Positions 1 through 8,932 of a stretch of DNA of 64,000 bases are shown here, one piece after another (position 1 is the first letter of the stretch; each line of letters begins with the position of its first letter). Under the pieces are notes generated by a model that saw only the letters and a program-made list of their open reading frames with translations, was not told the DNA's origin and did no database searches. The DNA comes from CAVRXQ01 sp963831155. Lineage in GTDB: Bacteria > Actinomycetota > Acidimicrobiia > Acidimicrobiales > Bog-793. A program made the translations under genes and the position numbers. Where the stretch lies: the NCBI GenBank assembly GCA_963831155.1, contig CAWHOY010000008.1, positions 62,001 through 126,000 of the forward strand, written 5' to 3'.

Positions 1-318
1 GTGCACGACGCATTCACGATCGCCGAGCCGCTAAGACTCGAGGCGCTCGGGCTCGTCCCCGAGGGCGAAGGCCTGGTGTGGACGGCGAAGGGGATGACTT
101 CGCTCGGCGGGCGCCTGCCGACGAACACGGACGGCGGGCTCTTAAGTCGGGGCCATCCCGTCGGGGCGACGGGCGTCGCCCAGCTCATCGAGGTCGTGCG
201 CCAGCTCACCGGCGATGCCGGCAGGCGGCAGATCGACCCCCGTCCGTCGGTCGGCGTCTGCCAGAACCTCGGCGGCGGCGAGAACGGTGGCGGAGTCGTC
301 ACCGTCGTGAGCCGATGA
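1..318 (+). CDS. Thiolase family protein, C-terminal part (5' end outside window)
   Basis: Partial gene; the reading frame is open at the first base and the leading GTG is probably an internal Val of the EVHDAF-type thiolase motif. About 105 residues remain. Near residue 52 is the catalytic His in GHPVGATG, and near residue 87 the second catalytic Cys in VCQNLGGG, both thiolase C-terminal landmarks; the first active-site Cys lies upstream of the window. The family makes or cleaves 3-oxoacyl-CoA in the cytoplasm. NTDGG and the short C-terminus suit the SCP-x/thiolase-like lipid-transfer subgroup often paired with a DUF35 protein. Its stop overlaps the start of the next gene (ATGA), so it is cotranscribed with the molybdenum hydroxylase genes. 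Confidence 0.85.
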   Translation: MHDAFTIAEPLRLEALGLVPEGEGLVWTAKGMTSLGGRLPTNTDGGLLSRGHPVGATGVAQLIEVVRQLTGDAGRRQIDPRPSVGVCQNLGGGENGGGVVTVVSR

Positions 319-1181
319 AATTCCCCCCCTTCGTGTACCGCAGGCCGGCGAGCCTCGGCGAGGCGTGCGCGATGCTCGCCGAGGACGGGGCGCGCCCGCT
401 CGGCGGCGGACAGAGTCTGCTTCCGCTGATGGCGCTTCGCCTCGCGCGGCCGGCGATCCTCGTCGACGTCACCCGGCTTGCGGAGCTATCCGGCATCGAC
501 TCGCGACCGCACGCCGGTGACGCCGTCCTCGAGGTCGGCGCGGCGACGACGCACGGCGAGCTCGAGGTGAGCGAGCCGGTGCGCAAGGAGATGCCGGTCC
601 TCGCCACGGTCGCCCGGCACATCGGCCACCCCGCGATCCGCCACCGGGGAACCGTCGGCGGTTCGATCGCGCACGCCGACCCGGCGGCGGAGCTCCCGGC
701 GGCGTGCATCGCACTTGACGCCGAGGCTTCCATTGCCTCCGCGAAAGGGACGCGCCACGAGCGCGTCGAAACGCTCGTCGTCGGCCCGTACCAGGCGGCC
801 CTTGCCGAAGACGAAGTCGTCACCCGGCTGTCGTTCCCCCTCCCCGCCGGGAGGCGGGCCGGCATGTCGGAGGTCGCGCTCCGCTCAGGCGACTTTGCCC
901 TCGCTGGCGCGATCTGTGTCCTCGACGCCGCGGACTCAGGCACGCCGAGCGGAACGGTCACTTTCTTCGGTGTTGAAGCGAAGCCACGTCGGATCGGACT
1001 CGACCTGGTAGCCGCTCAGTCCTCCGGCAGTGACGCGTACTTCCACGAGATGACCGCGTTCCTCGGCGACGTCCTCGAGGACAGCCACGCCGACGCGCCT
1101 TTCCGCCGACACCTCGCCGCGGTTGTCGCGCGGCGCGCGTTCGTCAGCGCGTGGGGCGAAGCGGTAAAGGCGGTCGCATGA
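315..1181 (+). CDS. Molybdenum hydroxylase FAD-binding (medium) subunit, CoxM-like
   Basis: A 288-residue FAD subunit of the xanthine oxidase/CO dehydrogenase family, which passes electrons from the Fe-S subunit to the acceptor. The start is fixed by the ATGA overlap with the thiolase stop. Diagnostic FAD-binding motifs are GGGQSLLPLMALRLARP near residue 35 and TVGGSIAHADPAAELPAA near residue 115. The C-terminal CO_deh_flav_C-like domain is present and the length is normal for the family. It overlaps the next gene by 4 bp. Order FAD, FeS, Mo is the usual cox-type layout, but the substrate is not CO by the Mo-subunit motif (see the large subunit). Confidence 0.93.
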   Translation: MKFPPFVYRRPASLGEACAMLAEDGARPLGGGQSLLPLMALRLARPAILVDVTRLAELSGIDSRPHAGDAVLEVGAATTHGELEVSEPVRKEMPVLATVARHIGHPAIRHRGTVGGSIAHADPAAELPAACIALDAEASIASAKGTRHERVETLVVGPYQAALAEDEVVTRLSFPLPAGRRAGMSEVALRSGDFALAGAICVLDAADSGTPSGTVTFFGVEAKPRRIGLDLVAAQSSGSDAYFHEMTAFLGDVLEDSHADAPFRRHLAAVVARRAFVSAWGEAVKAVA

Positions 1182-1672
1182 CGCGGGTCGGATTCGAGCT
1201 CAACGACGACAAGGTCGATCTCGACGTCGATCCGAGCGTCAGTCTCGCGGATCTCTTGCGATCCGAGCTTGGCGTCGTGAGCGTGCACCTCGGGTGCGAG
1301 CAAGGAGTGTGTGGCGCGTGCGCGGTGCTCGTCGACGACGAGGCCGTGCGTTCCTGTCTCATGCTCGCGGTGCAGGCAGATGGACGTCGCGTCACGACGG
1401 CCGAGGGCGTGGCGCGCCGACGGGGCGCGGCGTGGACGGAGATCGAGTCATCGTTCGTCGACGAGGGTGCCTTCCAGTGTGGCTTTTGCACGTCGGGCAT
1501 GGTGGTGGCCCTCGAGGAGCTGTTATCGCGCGACGCGCCGGTGACACCAGCCGAAATCGCCGAGCAGCTGTCCGGCCAGCTCTGCCGCTGCACCGGCTAC
1601 GCGCCGATTGTCACCACGTTCACGGCGGCGCTTTCGTTGGCGGGCCATCTGAGTACGGAAGCGGGAGCCTGA
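1178..1672 (+). CDS. Molybdenum hydroxylase 2Fe-2S (small) subunit, CoxS-like
   Basis: A 164-residue protein with two [2Fe-2S] clusters. The plant-type ferredoxin cluster is in CEQGVCGACAVLVDDEAVRSC (four Cys, about residues 37-57). The alpha-helical [2Fe-2S]-2 domain carries CGFCTSGM and CRCTGY near residues 97 and 135. All eight Cys ligands are present, so the subunit looks functional as the electron wire between molybdenum and FAD. The start ATG overlaps the stop of the FAD subunit. The next gene starts on the base after its stop, consistent with translational coupling and fixed stoichiometry. Confidence 0.94.
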   Translation: MTRVGFELNDDKVDLDVDPSVSLADLLRSELGVVSVHLGCEQGVCGACAVLVDDEAVRSCLMLAVQADGRRVTTAEGVARRRGAAWTEIESSFVDEGAFQCGFCTSGMVVALEELLSRDAPVTPAEIAEQLSGQLCRCTGYAPIVTTFTAALSLAGHLSTEAGA

Positions 1673-4066
1673 ATGACCCGTGACGACTCCCGATCGACGT
1701 GGCGCGACGCCGAGGACCGGGGACGGTTCGCGCGCGGCGGCGGGCGCTACGTTGCCGACCTCGCCGCAACCGACACACTCGCCGTCGGATTCGTCCGCGC
1801 CACCCTCGGTCGCGCCCTGCTGCTCAACGTCGACCTCGCCGAGGTGAGAACGAGCCCGGGCATCGTCGCCGCCTACGCGGCGACGGACCTCGCCGGCGAG
1901 GTCGGCCCACTCACCGTGCGCTTCGGACCCGGGAAGACCTATGATTGGCACCTCCTCGCGACCGATGCTGTCTCGTTCGTCGGCGAGCCGGTCGCCCTCG
2001 TCGTGGGCGTCGACCGGGGAAGCGTCGAAGAAGCGTGCGAACTCGCCTCCGTCGACTACGAGCCACTCGACGCGGTGGTCGATGTCAACGCGGCGATGGA
2101 AGATGGTGCCGAGCTCGTCCGCCCCGAGGCCGGTTCGAACGTCGTCTTTTCGGCGTCGAAAGCGGTCGGCGACGCCGGCGCCGCGTTGGCGTCGGCACGC
2201 GTCGTCGTCGAACGGACCTTTCACCTCGCCCGCCAGAGCGCGTGTCCGCTTGAGAACCGCGGCGTTCTCGCCTACGAGGAGCCGCTGACCGGAGAGGTCG
2301 TCGTTTGCACCTCGACGCAGATCCCCCACATCCTGCGCGTCGCCGTCGCGACGGTGCTCGGCCGGCGGGAGGAGTCGGTCCGCGTCGTCGTTCCCGACGT
2401 GGGTGGCGGCTTCGGGCTGAAATGCCAGGTGGCTGCCGAGGAGTGCCTCGTCGCCTGGGTGGCCCAGCACCTCGGTCGTCGCGCGGCGTGGCTCGAGGAC
2501 CGCTGGGAGAACCTCGTCGCGAGCAACCACGCCCACGACGAGCGGGTGCGACTGCGCGTCGGCTTCGCCGAGGACGGGGCGATCACCGCGGTCGACGCGG
2601 ACATCACCGTCGACGTCGGCGCCCACTCGTCGTACCCGCTGTCGGTTGCGCTCGAGCCCTCGAGTACGACGGCCCACCTTTTCGGCAGCTACCGCGTACC
2701 CGCGTCGCGCGTCGCCTCACGGGGGGTCGCGACGAATAAATGCCCCTCTGGCGCGTATCGCGGTGTCGGCGGATCGGTCGCGAACTTCGCGACCGAGCGC
2801 CTGCTCGACGAGGCGGCGCGCGAACTCGGCCTCAGCCGGCTCGAGATCCGTCGACGGAACCTGCTCGAAAGCGCGGACATGCCGTACGCACACCCGATCG
2901 GGGGGCTCATCGACACGGGCGACCCGCGGGGAATTCTCGACCGTTTGCTCGAACGACTCGACCCCGACGAGCCGTGGTTCGCCGCGCTGACCGGCACGGA
3001 CCCGCCCCCCGTTTCAGAAGGCGCGTCGCTCATCGGTGTCGGGCTCTCGGTCTTTGCCGAGCACAGCGCGCCCGGAAGCGCGGTCTACCGTGGGCGCGGC
3101 GTGACCGAGGTCCCCGGCTACGACGCGGCGCGCGTCGAGCTGCGCGACGACGGCTCGTTCGTCGTCTACGTGAGCTCGGCCGACGCCGGCCAGCGCCACG
3201 CGGAAATCTGTCAACGCCAGGTGGCGGACGCGCTCGGGGTCGAGACCGGCGATGTCTCGGTCGTGGAGGGGGATACGGCGCGCTGTCCGAAGGGGACGGG
3301 CACCTTCGCCTCGCGCTTCGCGGTCGCGCAGATGAGCGCGGCGTTGCGCGCCTCCGCGCGGATATCCGAACGCCTCGTCGAGGCGGCGGCGGAGTTCCTC
3401 GCCTGCGGTGTCGAGGACGTGAAGTGGGACGGAAGCAGCTTCACGAGCGGCGCCGGTGATGCGAGTGTCACGCTCAAGGAGCTCGCCCACTGGCTCTACT
3501 TCCCCTCCGCAGCCCGGGCGGGGCGCAACCTCGAGGTGCCGGTCGTCGAGTCCGGCTACTGGGACGGCGGCCCCACCTATCCGAACTGCGCGATGGTCGC
3601 GGTCGTCGAGGTCGATCCGGAAAGCTTCGTCGCCAAGGTGCGGAAGATCTCCGCGTTCGAGGACTGCGGGCATGTCCTTGACGAGGCGGCCGTCCTCGGC
3701 CAGCTGCGCGGGGGGATCGTCATGGGGATCGGCGACGCGCTCTTGGAAGAGCACGTCTACAGCGACGCCGGCGAGATCCTCACCTCGTCGTTCATGGACT
3801 ACCTCCTCCCAACCGTCGCCGAGGCGCCCGAGTTCGACCTCGCGGTCGCCGACGACGAGCGCCTGTTCACCTCACGCAGCGAATCCGGCGCGAAGGGGGT
3901 CGGCGAGGCCGGGACGATCGGCGCCGTCGGCGCCGTCGGTTGCGCGCTCTCCGACGCGATCCGCGCGCAAGGCGGCGCACTCGATGCACTCCCCGGCACG
4001 CCACTGCGACTGTTCCGCGCGTGCCACAGCGCATCGGAGGCCGACACGGCGGAGGTGGCGACGTGA
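1673..4066 (+). CDS. Molybdenum hydroxylase large (molybdopterin) subunit, CoxL/XdhD-like
   Basis: A 797-residue catalytic subunit of the xanthine oxidase family (a/b hammerhead domain, then Mo-cofactor domains). The N-terminus reads GRFARGGGRYVADL as in CO dehydrogenase-like large subunits. GGGFGLKCQ (near residue 245) and KGVGEAGTIG near the C-terminus, which supplies the catalytic Glu of the GxGE motif, are intact. The active-site loop reads GAYRGVGG, not the AYxCSFR of true form I CO dehydrogenase, so it is more likely a hydroxylase or reductase of an organic (perhaps aromatic or CoA-bound) substrate. The thiolase, hydratases and CoA ligase alongside support an organic acid pathway. The substrate is unknown. 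Confidence 0.92.
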   Translation: MTRDDSRSTWRDAEDRGRFARGGGRYVADLAATDTLAVGFVRATLGRALLLNVDLAEVRTSPGIVAAYAATDLAGEVGPLTVRFGPGKTYDWHLLATDAVSFVGEPVALVVGVDRGSVEEACELASVDYEPLDAVVDVNAAMEDGAELVRPEAGSNVVFSASKAVGDAGAALASARVVVERTFHLARQSACPLENRGVLAYEEPLTGEVVVCTSTQIPHILRVAVATVLGRREESVRVVVPDVGGGFGLKCQVAAEECLVAWVAQHLGRRAAWLEDRWENLVASNHAHDERVRLRVGFAEDGAITAVDADITVDVGAHSSYPLSVALEPSSTTAHLFGSYRVPASRVASRGVATNKCPSGAYRGVGGSVANFATERLLDEAARELGLSRLEIRRRNLLESADMPYAHPIGGLIDTGDPRGILDRLLERLDPDEPWFAALTGTDPPPVSEGASLIGVGLSVFAEHSAPGSAVYRGRGVTEVPGYDAARVELRDDGSFVVYVSSADAGQRHAEICQRQVADALGVETGDVSVVEGDTARCPKGTGTFASRFAVAQMSAALRASARISERLVEAAAEFLACGVEDVKWDGSSFTSGAGDASVTLKELAHWLYFPSAARAGRNLEVPVVESGYWDGGPTYPNCAMVAVVEVDPESFVAKVRKISAFEDCGHVLDEAAVLGQLRGGIVMGIGDALLEEHVYSDAGEILTSSFMDYLLPTVAEAPEFDLAVADDERLFTSRSESGAKGVGEAGTIGAVGAVGCALSDAIRAQGGALDALPGTPLRLFRACHSASEADTAEVAT

Positions 4067-4812
4067 CGAGGACCGAGGCGGGGATCGGAACGGGTCTGGA
4101 CGACGCGCTCGTGGCTTCCGATGGCGCGCACGAGGCCCCGTATTGGGTGCACGCGCCCGCCCTCGCACCGACGGCACGGGGCGAACGCACGCGCCAGCGG
4201 ATCATCGAGGCGGCGGATGAGCTGTTCCGCAGCGCGTCGAGCTACGACAACATCGGGGTCGCGGACATCGCGCGGGCGAGCGGAACCTCGGTCGGGACGA
4301 TCTACCGGTACTTCGAGAGCAAAGAGGACCTTCTCCACCTCGTGTTGTCGAACGCGTTCTGGCGGATGTACAAGGCGACTCGAGGCATCTGGCGAGCCGA
4401 GGACCCCGCAGACGTCAATATCGAGCGGACGACGTGTGCATATTTGGAGGCGTTCTTCGAAGAGCGGGTCTTTCTCGGCTTCGCGCTGCGGATCATCTCG
4501 ACATCTGACACCGTGCGTGACACCTGGTGGTCGATGCGTCGGGAGCTGCGCGAGCGGATGCGGACGCGTCTCGAACAGGATCTCGCGCTCGGCACCGCTT
4601 CGCCGCTCGATCCCGAGATCGCGACTCGGGCGTTGCTCGAGATGGTGAACGCCTACGCGGCCCAGGCATTCATCGACGAGGAGTACGGTCCGACGACGAG
4701 AGACGACATCCCGAAGGCCGCGGCGGTGCTGGCACAGATTTGGTACCGCGCCGTGATCGGTGCGGACGCCTCCCGAGATGGTGCAGGTCGGACAGCTGAT
4801 GCCGATCGCTAG
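4063..4812 (+). CDS. TetR family transcriptional regulator
   Basis: A 249-residue regulator. The start GTG overlaps the stop of the molybdenum subunit (GTGA), which fixes it. A TetR N-terminal HTH follows a 37-residue leader: GERTRQRIIEAADELF, then VADIARASGTSVGTIYRYFESKEDLL. The C-terminal ligand domain is not recognisable to subfamily. It sits inside the catabolic operon, so it probably controls the molybdenum hydroxylase/beta-oxidation block in response to a pathway intermediate such as an acyl-CoA (inference). No operator resembling the ACTGAAC box of the second TetR (52221-52883) was seen in this region. The enoyl-CoA hydratase start lies within its last codons. Confidence 0.88.
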   Translation: MTRTEAGIGTGLDDALVASDGAHEAPYWVHAPALAPTARGERTRQRIIEAADELFRSASSYDNIGVADIARASGTSVGTIYRYFESKEDLLHLVLSNAFWRMYKATRGIWRAEDPADVNIERTTCAYLEAFFEERVFLGFALRIISTSDTVRDTWWSMRRELRERMRTRLEQDLALGTASPLDPEIATRALLEMVNAYAAQAFIDEEYGPTTRDDIPKAAAVLAQIWYRAVIGADASRDGAGRTADADR

Positions 4813-5566
4813 GCAGCGACGGGGCGCCGTCGAAGTCCTCGTCATCGACCGGGAGAAAGCGGCGAACGCGATCGATCTCGAGACGGCACGCGCGCTCGCC
4901 GACGCGTTCGACGCGCTCAGTAGTGACAGCGAGGTGCGCGCCGTCGTCATCACGGGCGCAGGTGATCGCGTGTTCTGCGCGGGGATGGATCTTGCCGCGG
5001 TTGCCGCCGGTGAAGCTGAGGCGATCAACGAGGTTCCCGGAGGATTCGGCGGCATCGTGCGCCGCGACTTCCCGCTTCCCGTCATCGTCGCGGTCAACGG
5101 TGCGGCCGTCGGCGGAGGATTCGAGATCGTGCTCGCCTGCGACCTCGTCGTCGCAGCGGAACACGCCACCTTTGGGCTCCCGGAGGTGAAGCGAGGTCTC
5201 TTTGCGGCGTCGGGCGGACTCGTCCGCCTCACTCGCATGATCCCGCCGGCGATCGCGTTCGAGCTCGCGCTCACGGGCGACCCAATCGTCGCCGAGCGCG
5301 CCCGCGAACTCGGTCTCGTCAACCGGGTCGTCGGGAAGGGCGGCGCGCTCGAGGAGGCGGTCTTGCTCGCGGGGCGGATCTCGGCGAATGGGCCGCTCGC
5401 ACTGCGCGCGTCGAAACGGATGCTGCGTGCCGCGCTCGAGTCGTCGAACGCGGAGCTCTGGGAGGTCAACGCGAAGCTCGCAGCCGAGGTGTTCGCGAGC
5501 GAGGACGCGCGCGAGGGTGCTGCCGCGTTCACCGAGAAGCGCGTTCCCAGGTGGCGGGGACGATGA
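4799..5566 (+). CDS. Enoyl-CoA hydratase/isomerase family protein
   Basis: A crotonase-fold enzyme of about 255 residues that would hydrate or isomerise an enoyl-CoA. Oxyanion-hole motifs are FCAGMDLAA (about residue 60) and GAAVGGGFEIVLACDL (about residue 100). Both Glu positions typical of active hydratases appear, in GGGFE and FGLPEVKRG. The ATG at 4799 is preferred because a GGA lies six bases upstream; ATG 4778 and GTG 4760 are in-frame alternatives. It overlaps the TetR gene end by 14 bp and the acyl-CoA synthetase start by 4 bp. The exact substrate is unknown. Confidence 0.9.
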   Translation: MPIARQRRGAVEVLVIDREKAANAIDLETARALADAFDALSSDSEVRAVVITGAGDRVFCAGMDLAAVAAGEAEAINEVPGGFGGIVRRDFPLPVIVAVNGAAVGGGFEIVLACDLVVAAEHATFGLPEVKRGLFAASGGLVRLTRMIPPAIAFELALTGDPIVAERARELGLVNRVVGKGGALEEAVLLAGRISANGPLALRASKRMLRAALESSNAELWEVNAKLAAEVFASEDAREGAAAFTEKRVPRWRGR

Positions 5567-7119
5567 CCGAGCGCGTCCCGTATCGACCGTTCACGTACCT
5601 CGCAGCGAACGCCGACCGGCGGTCCGGTGCCCCGGCGATCTACGAGGCCGGCGAGACCATTTCCTTTGCTGATTTCTTCCAACGGGTCCGCGCGGTGGTG
5701 GCCAGCCTCGGAGAACTCGGCGTGCGCCCGGGCGAGGTCGTCGGTGTCTCACTTCCGAACGTCTGGGAGTACGTCGCCCTCGAGATAGCCATTCCCGCCC
5801 TCGGCGCGGTGATCCTTCCGCTTCCTCCTTCGCTCGGGACCTACGAGCTCGAGTCCGCGCTCCGGCGATCTTCTGCCGCGGTCGTCGTCACCGACGAGCA
5901 CGGCGTGCCGGACGTGCGCGGTGCGGCAGCGAAGGTGCCAGGCCTGCGCTCTGTGGTCGACGTGGGCGACGTTGTGCCGGTGGATCGTCACGTCGGCAGC
6001 GTCCAGCCGCACGCGACGCTTCCTGAGGAGATCGTCCAGATCGCGCTCACCTCGGGCACGACCGGACCGCCGAAGCTGGCGGCGCTGTCCGGCGAACTCA
6101 AGCAGCTCACCTTTGAGGGTTTCACCGGCCGTCTCCGACTCGCGCCCGGCGACCGGGTGCTTCCTCTCTCGCCCGTCTCCCAAGGCGTCGGCGAGATGTG
6201 CCTGTACGCGCTGCGAATCGGCGCGTGCCTCGTGATGACCCACGAACACCGGTTCTCCGCCGAGCGCGCGCTCGCGCTCACGAATGACTCCGGTGCGACG
6301 GTGCTCGGGGCGGTGCCGACGATGATCGGACGCATGTTCCGTAGCGCCGCGTTCGATCCGGAGGCTCTTCGCTCGGTCCGGGTGACGGCAGTGGCCGGCG
6401 CGCCGATGCCCGCCGAACTCGCCGCGAACTGGGAGCGACGGACGGGGTCGCGCGTCTGCCCTTTCTTCGGCGCGATGGACATCGGCCAGCTCGCCGTCGC
6501 GCGCCCGGAAGATCCGCCGGAGAAGCGGTGGCACACTGTCGGCCGGCCGCACGAGCGCGCCGAGGTGATGGTCTGTGGCCCTGACGGTCGGCCGCTCGGT
6601 CAAGGAGGTGTCGGCGAGATCTGCATGAGGGGCCCCTTGGTGCAAAAGCAGTACTGGAACGAGGCGCGCGGTCCCTTCTCTGAGGACGGTTGGGCGCACT
6701 TCGGCGACGTCGGCTTCATCGACGACGAGGGCTTCGTCCATGTCATCGGGCGGACGAAGGACATCATCATCAGGGGCGGGGAGAACATCAACCCGTACGA
6801 GGTGGAGGCCGTACTCGTCGAGCACCCCGATGTCGCCGAGGTGTGCCTCGTCGGCATCGCTGACCCAGATCTCGGTGAGCGCGTCGCGGCGTGCGTCGTC
6901 ACGCGCCCGGGCGGTCATGTGACGCTCGAGTCGCTGCGCGCAATTCTCGAACAGCGCGGGCTCGCCCGCCACAAGTGGGTCGAACGCCTCGTTGTGATCG
7001 ACGAGCTCCCTCTTGGCAGTACCGGGAAGGTCGCACGCAACGAGCTCCGCGAACGTGTCGCCCGCGAATACGCGGGCGCGGCTCCGAGCAAGGGAGGACC
7101 AGGTGCAGTCGAGGTGTAA
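5563..7119 (+). CDS. AMP-forming acyl-CoA synthetase / CoA ligase
   Basis: A 518-residue member of the ANL superfamily that activates a carboxylic acid to its acyl-CoA through an acyl-AMP. Motifs in order: ALTSGTTGPPKLAALSG (phosphate-binding loop, about residue 168), the A5-like GAMDIGQ, GDVGFIDDEGFVHVIGRTKD (hinge and ATP ribose contact) and the C-terminal PLGSTGKVARNEL with the adenylation Lys. All key residues are present. The ATG overlaps the stop of the hydratase (ATGA), preferred over GTG 5551. Its position between the hydratase and hydrolase suggests it launches the pathway by making the CoA ester used by the neighbours. Substrate chain or ring type cannot be read from the sequence. 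Confidence 0.92.
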   Translation: MTERVPYRPFTYLAANADRRSGAPAIYEAGETISFADFFQRVRAVVASLGELGVRPGEVVGVSLPNVWEYVALEIAIPALGAVILPLPPSLGTYELESALRRSSAAVVVTDEHGVPDVRGAAAKVPGLRSVVDVGDVVPVDRHVGSVQPHATLPEEIVQIALTSGTTGPPKLAALSGELKQLTFEGFTGRLRLAPGDRVLPLSPVSQGVGEMCLYALRIGACLVMTHEHRFSAERALALTNDSGATVLGAVPTMIGRMFRSAAFDPEALRSVRVTAVAGAPMPAELAANWERRTGSRVCPFFGAMDIGQLAVARPEDPPEKRWHTVGRPHERAEVMVCGPDGRPLGQGGVGEICMRGPLVQKQYWNEARGPFSEDGWAHFGDVGFIDDEGFVHVIGRTKDIIIRGGENINPYEVEAVLVEHPDVAEVCLVGIADPDLGERVAACVVTRPGGHVTLESLRAILEQRGLARHKWVERLVVIDELPLGSTGKVARNELRERVAREYAGAAPSKGGPGAVEV

Positions 7120-7906
7120 TGGCATCTCCGTCGCGTGGCGCGAAGTCGGGCGCGGGCGCCCCATCGTCCTCGTCCACGGGCTCGCGGACGACCACCGCGC
7201 CTGGAGGAAGGTCTTACCCGACCTCGTCCTCGATCACCGCGTCGTTCTCTACGACTTGCGCGGCCACGGCGAGACGGAGCTCGGCGCTTGCGATGGCAGC
7301 CTCGCCCAGCTCGCCGCGGACCTCATTGCCCTCATGGACGCGGTCGCGCTCGACCGCACCCTCATCGCCGGCTTCTCGCTTGGCGGCACCGTCGCCATGC
7401 GTGTCGGGATCGACCACCCCGAACGGGTCGAGGGGCTCGCGCTCGTCGCCACCTCGAGCCGGGTCAACGCTGCCGCCGCTCAGTGGTACCGGGAGCGCGC
7501 GGACGCCGTCGATGCCGGCGATCCGAAGCTGCGCGAGCGACTTGATCGTGACACCGAGGACGTTTACCGCAACGACCTTGGCGAGCTCGAAGACGGGCTC
7601 GCCATTCGCCGACAGTCGACGGCTGACCCGCGCGGCTTCGCGAATGCGTGTCGGGCGATGGCGGGCCTCCACGAGCACCCGCTCGACGACGAGATCGGGA
7701 GCATCGTCGCGCCGACCGTCGTCGTTGCCGGCGAAGCGGACCAACACTGCCCTCCGCGTGCCGGGGAGATCATCGCGAGCCGCATCGAGAAGAGCACGCT
7801 TCGCGTCTTTCCCGGGGCTGGCCATCCGATCCCGGTCGAGCGACCCGCTGAGGTCGTCGATGCGATCCGCGTGCTCGGCGCGCCTAGCGACACCGGAAAT
7901 AGATAA
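7103..7906 (+). CDS. Alpha/beta-fold hydrolase
   Basis: A hydrolase of about 267 residues. GTG 7103 is chosen because AGGGAGG lies five bases upstream at 7091-7097; the frame stays open further upstream but without a ribosome site. Visible landmarks are the oxyanion HGLADDHRAW (about residue 25), the nucleophile elbow GFSLGG (about residue 93), the acid in VVVAGEADQHCP and the catalytic His in GAGHPIP near residue 243. The triad is complete. Family members cleave esters, lactones or C-C bonds of ring-fission products; the context of CoA and hydroxylase genes makes a ring-opening or thioester step plausible but unproven. It overlaps the CoA ligase by 17 bp. Confidence 0.9.
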   Translation: MQSRCNGISVAWREVGRGRPIVLVHGLADDHRAWRKVLPDLVLDHRVVLYDLRGHGETELGACDGSLAQLAADLIALMDAVALDRTLIAGFSLGGTVAMRVGIDHPERVEGLALVATSSRVNAAAAQWYRERADAVDAGDPKLRERLDRDTEDVYRNDLGELEDGLAIRRQSTADPRGFANACRAMAGLHEHPLDDEIGSIVAPTVVVAGEADQHCPPRAGEIIASRIEKSTLRVFPGAGHPIPVERPAEVVDAIRVLGAPSDTGNR

Positions 7907-7914
7907 GGAGATTG

Positions 7915-8922
7915 GTGACGGTGAATTCGATCAGCATCAGCATCGGGATCAGCCCGCGCGAATCGTTCGCCGACTGGATGTCGTTCGCGACTCGCCTTGA
8001 AACAGAGGGCGTTGGTCGCGCCTGGCTCATCGACTCGCAGCTGGCGATGAAAGATGTCTACGTCGGGCTGGCGACGGCGGCGATCGCCACGGAGCGGCTC
8101 GAACTCGGCACCGGCGTCACGAACCTGCTCACCCGGCACCCGACTGTCACCGCGAACGCGATCGCGGCGATCGCCGAGGTGTCGAACGGACGTGCCTTGC
8201 TCGGGCTTGGCGCGGGCGACTCCGCGGTCTACGGCCTCGGGAAGACGCCTTCCAAGATGCGCGAGATCGAAGCCGCGCTCCGGTTTTTCCGGGCCGTGCT
8301 TTCTGGGGGCGAGGGCGTGTGGGAGGGTGAGTCCTTCTCTTTGGCCTACCGCCCGCCGACGGTCAAGGTGTACCTCGCGGTGACCCAAGAAAAGATGTGC
8401 CGGCTCGCCGGCCAGCTCGCGGACGGCGCGATCGTCATGGGTCCCGCGCAGAAAGACTTCCTCTCGCGCCAGGTCCGGTGGGTGCTCGAAGGGATCGAGG
8501 ACGCGGGCCGCGATCGTTCCGAGGTCGACATCTGCGCGGTCACGACGGTGTCGGTCTCCGACGATGTCGGCGCGGCGGTCCGCGACGTACGCTCTTGGGC
8601 GACCGGTCAGGCGCGCCTTTTGGCCGACGTGAAGGACCTTCCCGAGAGCCTGCATCGGTACGGGGGCGAGTTCCTCCATGCGAAGGCGGCCTACGACTAC
8701 TCCGAGCACCTCTCGACGCGCGCCGATCACAAGGACGTCCTCAGCGACGACCTCGTCCGTACGCTCGCCATTGCGGGATCCGCCGACGAGTGCACCGCCC
8801 GTCTCGCCGCGCTGAGGGAGACCGGAATCGACGGCTTCATCTTCCCCTTGATGGGGTCGGGTCGTCTCGAGCGGTTGCGGGTGCTGCGCGACGAGGTCGC
8901 TCCGGCGCTCCTCTCCGCGTAG
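7915..8922 (+). CDS. LLM-class (luciferase-like) flavin/F420-dependent oxidoreductase
   Basis: About 335 residues with the bacterial luciferase-like TIM barrel. Motifs are RAWLIDSQLAMKDVY, LELGTGVTNLLTRHP (the GTGVTNxxTRHP signature, about residue 65), RALLGLGAGDSAVYGLG and a C-terminal DECTARLAALRETGIDGFIFP. The pattern matches actinobacterial F420-dependent or FMN-dependent LLM proteins such as tetrahydromethanopterin-reductase-like ones. AAGGAG at 7905-7910 places the start at GTG 7915 (TTG 7912 and GTG 7921 are alternatives). It lies 8 bp after the hydrolase, in the same operon, probably acting as reductase or monooxygenase on the same substrate. Confidence 0.9.
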   Translation: MTVNSISISIGISPRESFADWMSFATRLETEGVGRAWLIDSQLAMKDVYVGLATAAIATERLELGTGVTNLLTRHPTVTANAIAAIAEVSNGRALLGLGAGDSAVYGLGKTPSKMREIEAALRFFRAVLSGGEGVWEGESFSLAYRPPTVKVYLAVTQEKMCRLAGQLADGAIVMGPAQKDFLSRQVRWVLEGIEDAGRDRSEVDICAVTTVSVSDDVGAAVRDVRSWATGQARLLADVKDLPESLHRYGGEFLHAKAAYDYSEHLSTRADHKDVLSDDLVRTLAIAGSADECTARLAALRETGIDGFIFPLMGSGRLERLRVLRDEVAPALLSA

Positions 8923-8932
8923 GTCGACGGTC

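Noticed and set aside
1673..4066. Annotation as aerobic CO dehydrogenase (coxL)
   Set aside because: The active-site loop is GAYRGVGG and lacks the Cys motif of form I CO dehydrogenase; the CoxM/S/L names are kept only as similarity labels.
3799..5682. 627-codon minus-strand frame across the TetR and hydratase genes
   Set aside because: Ser/Ala/Arg-rich shadow with no recognisable domain.
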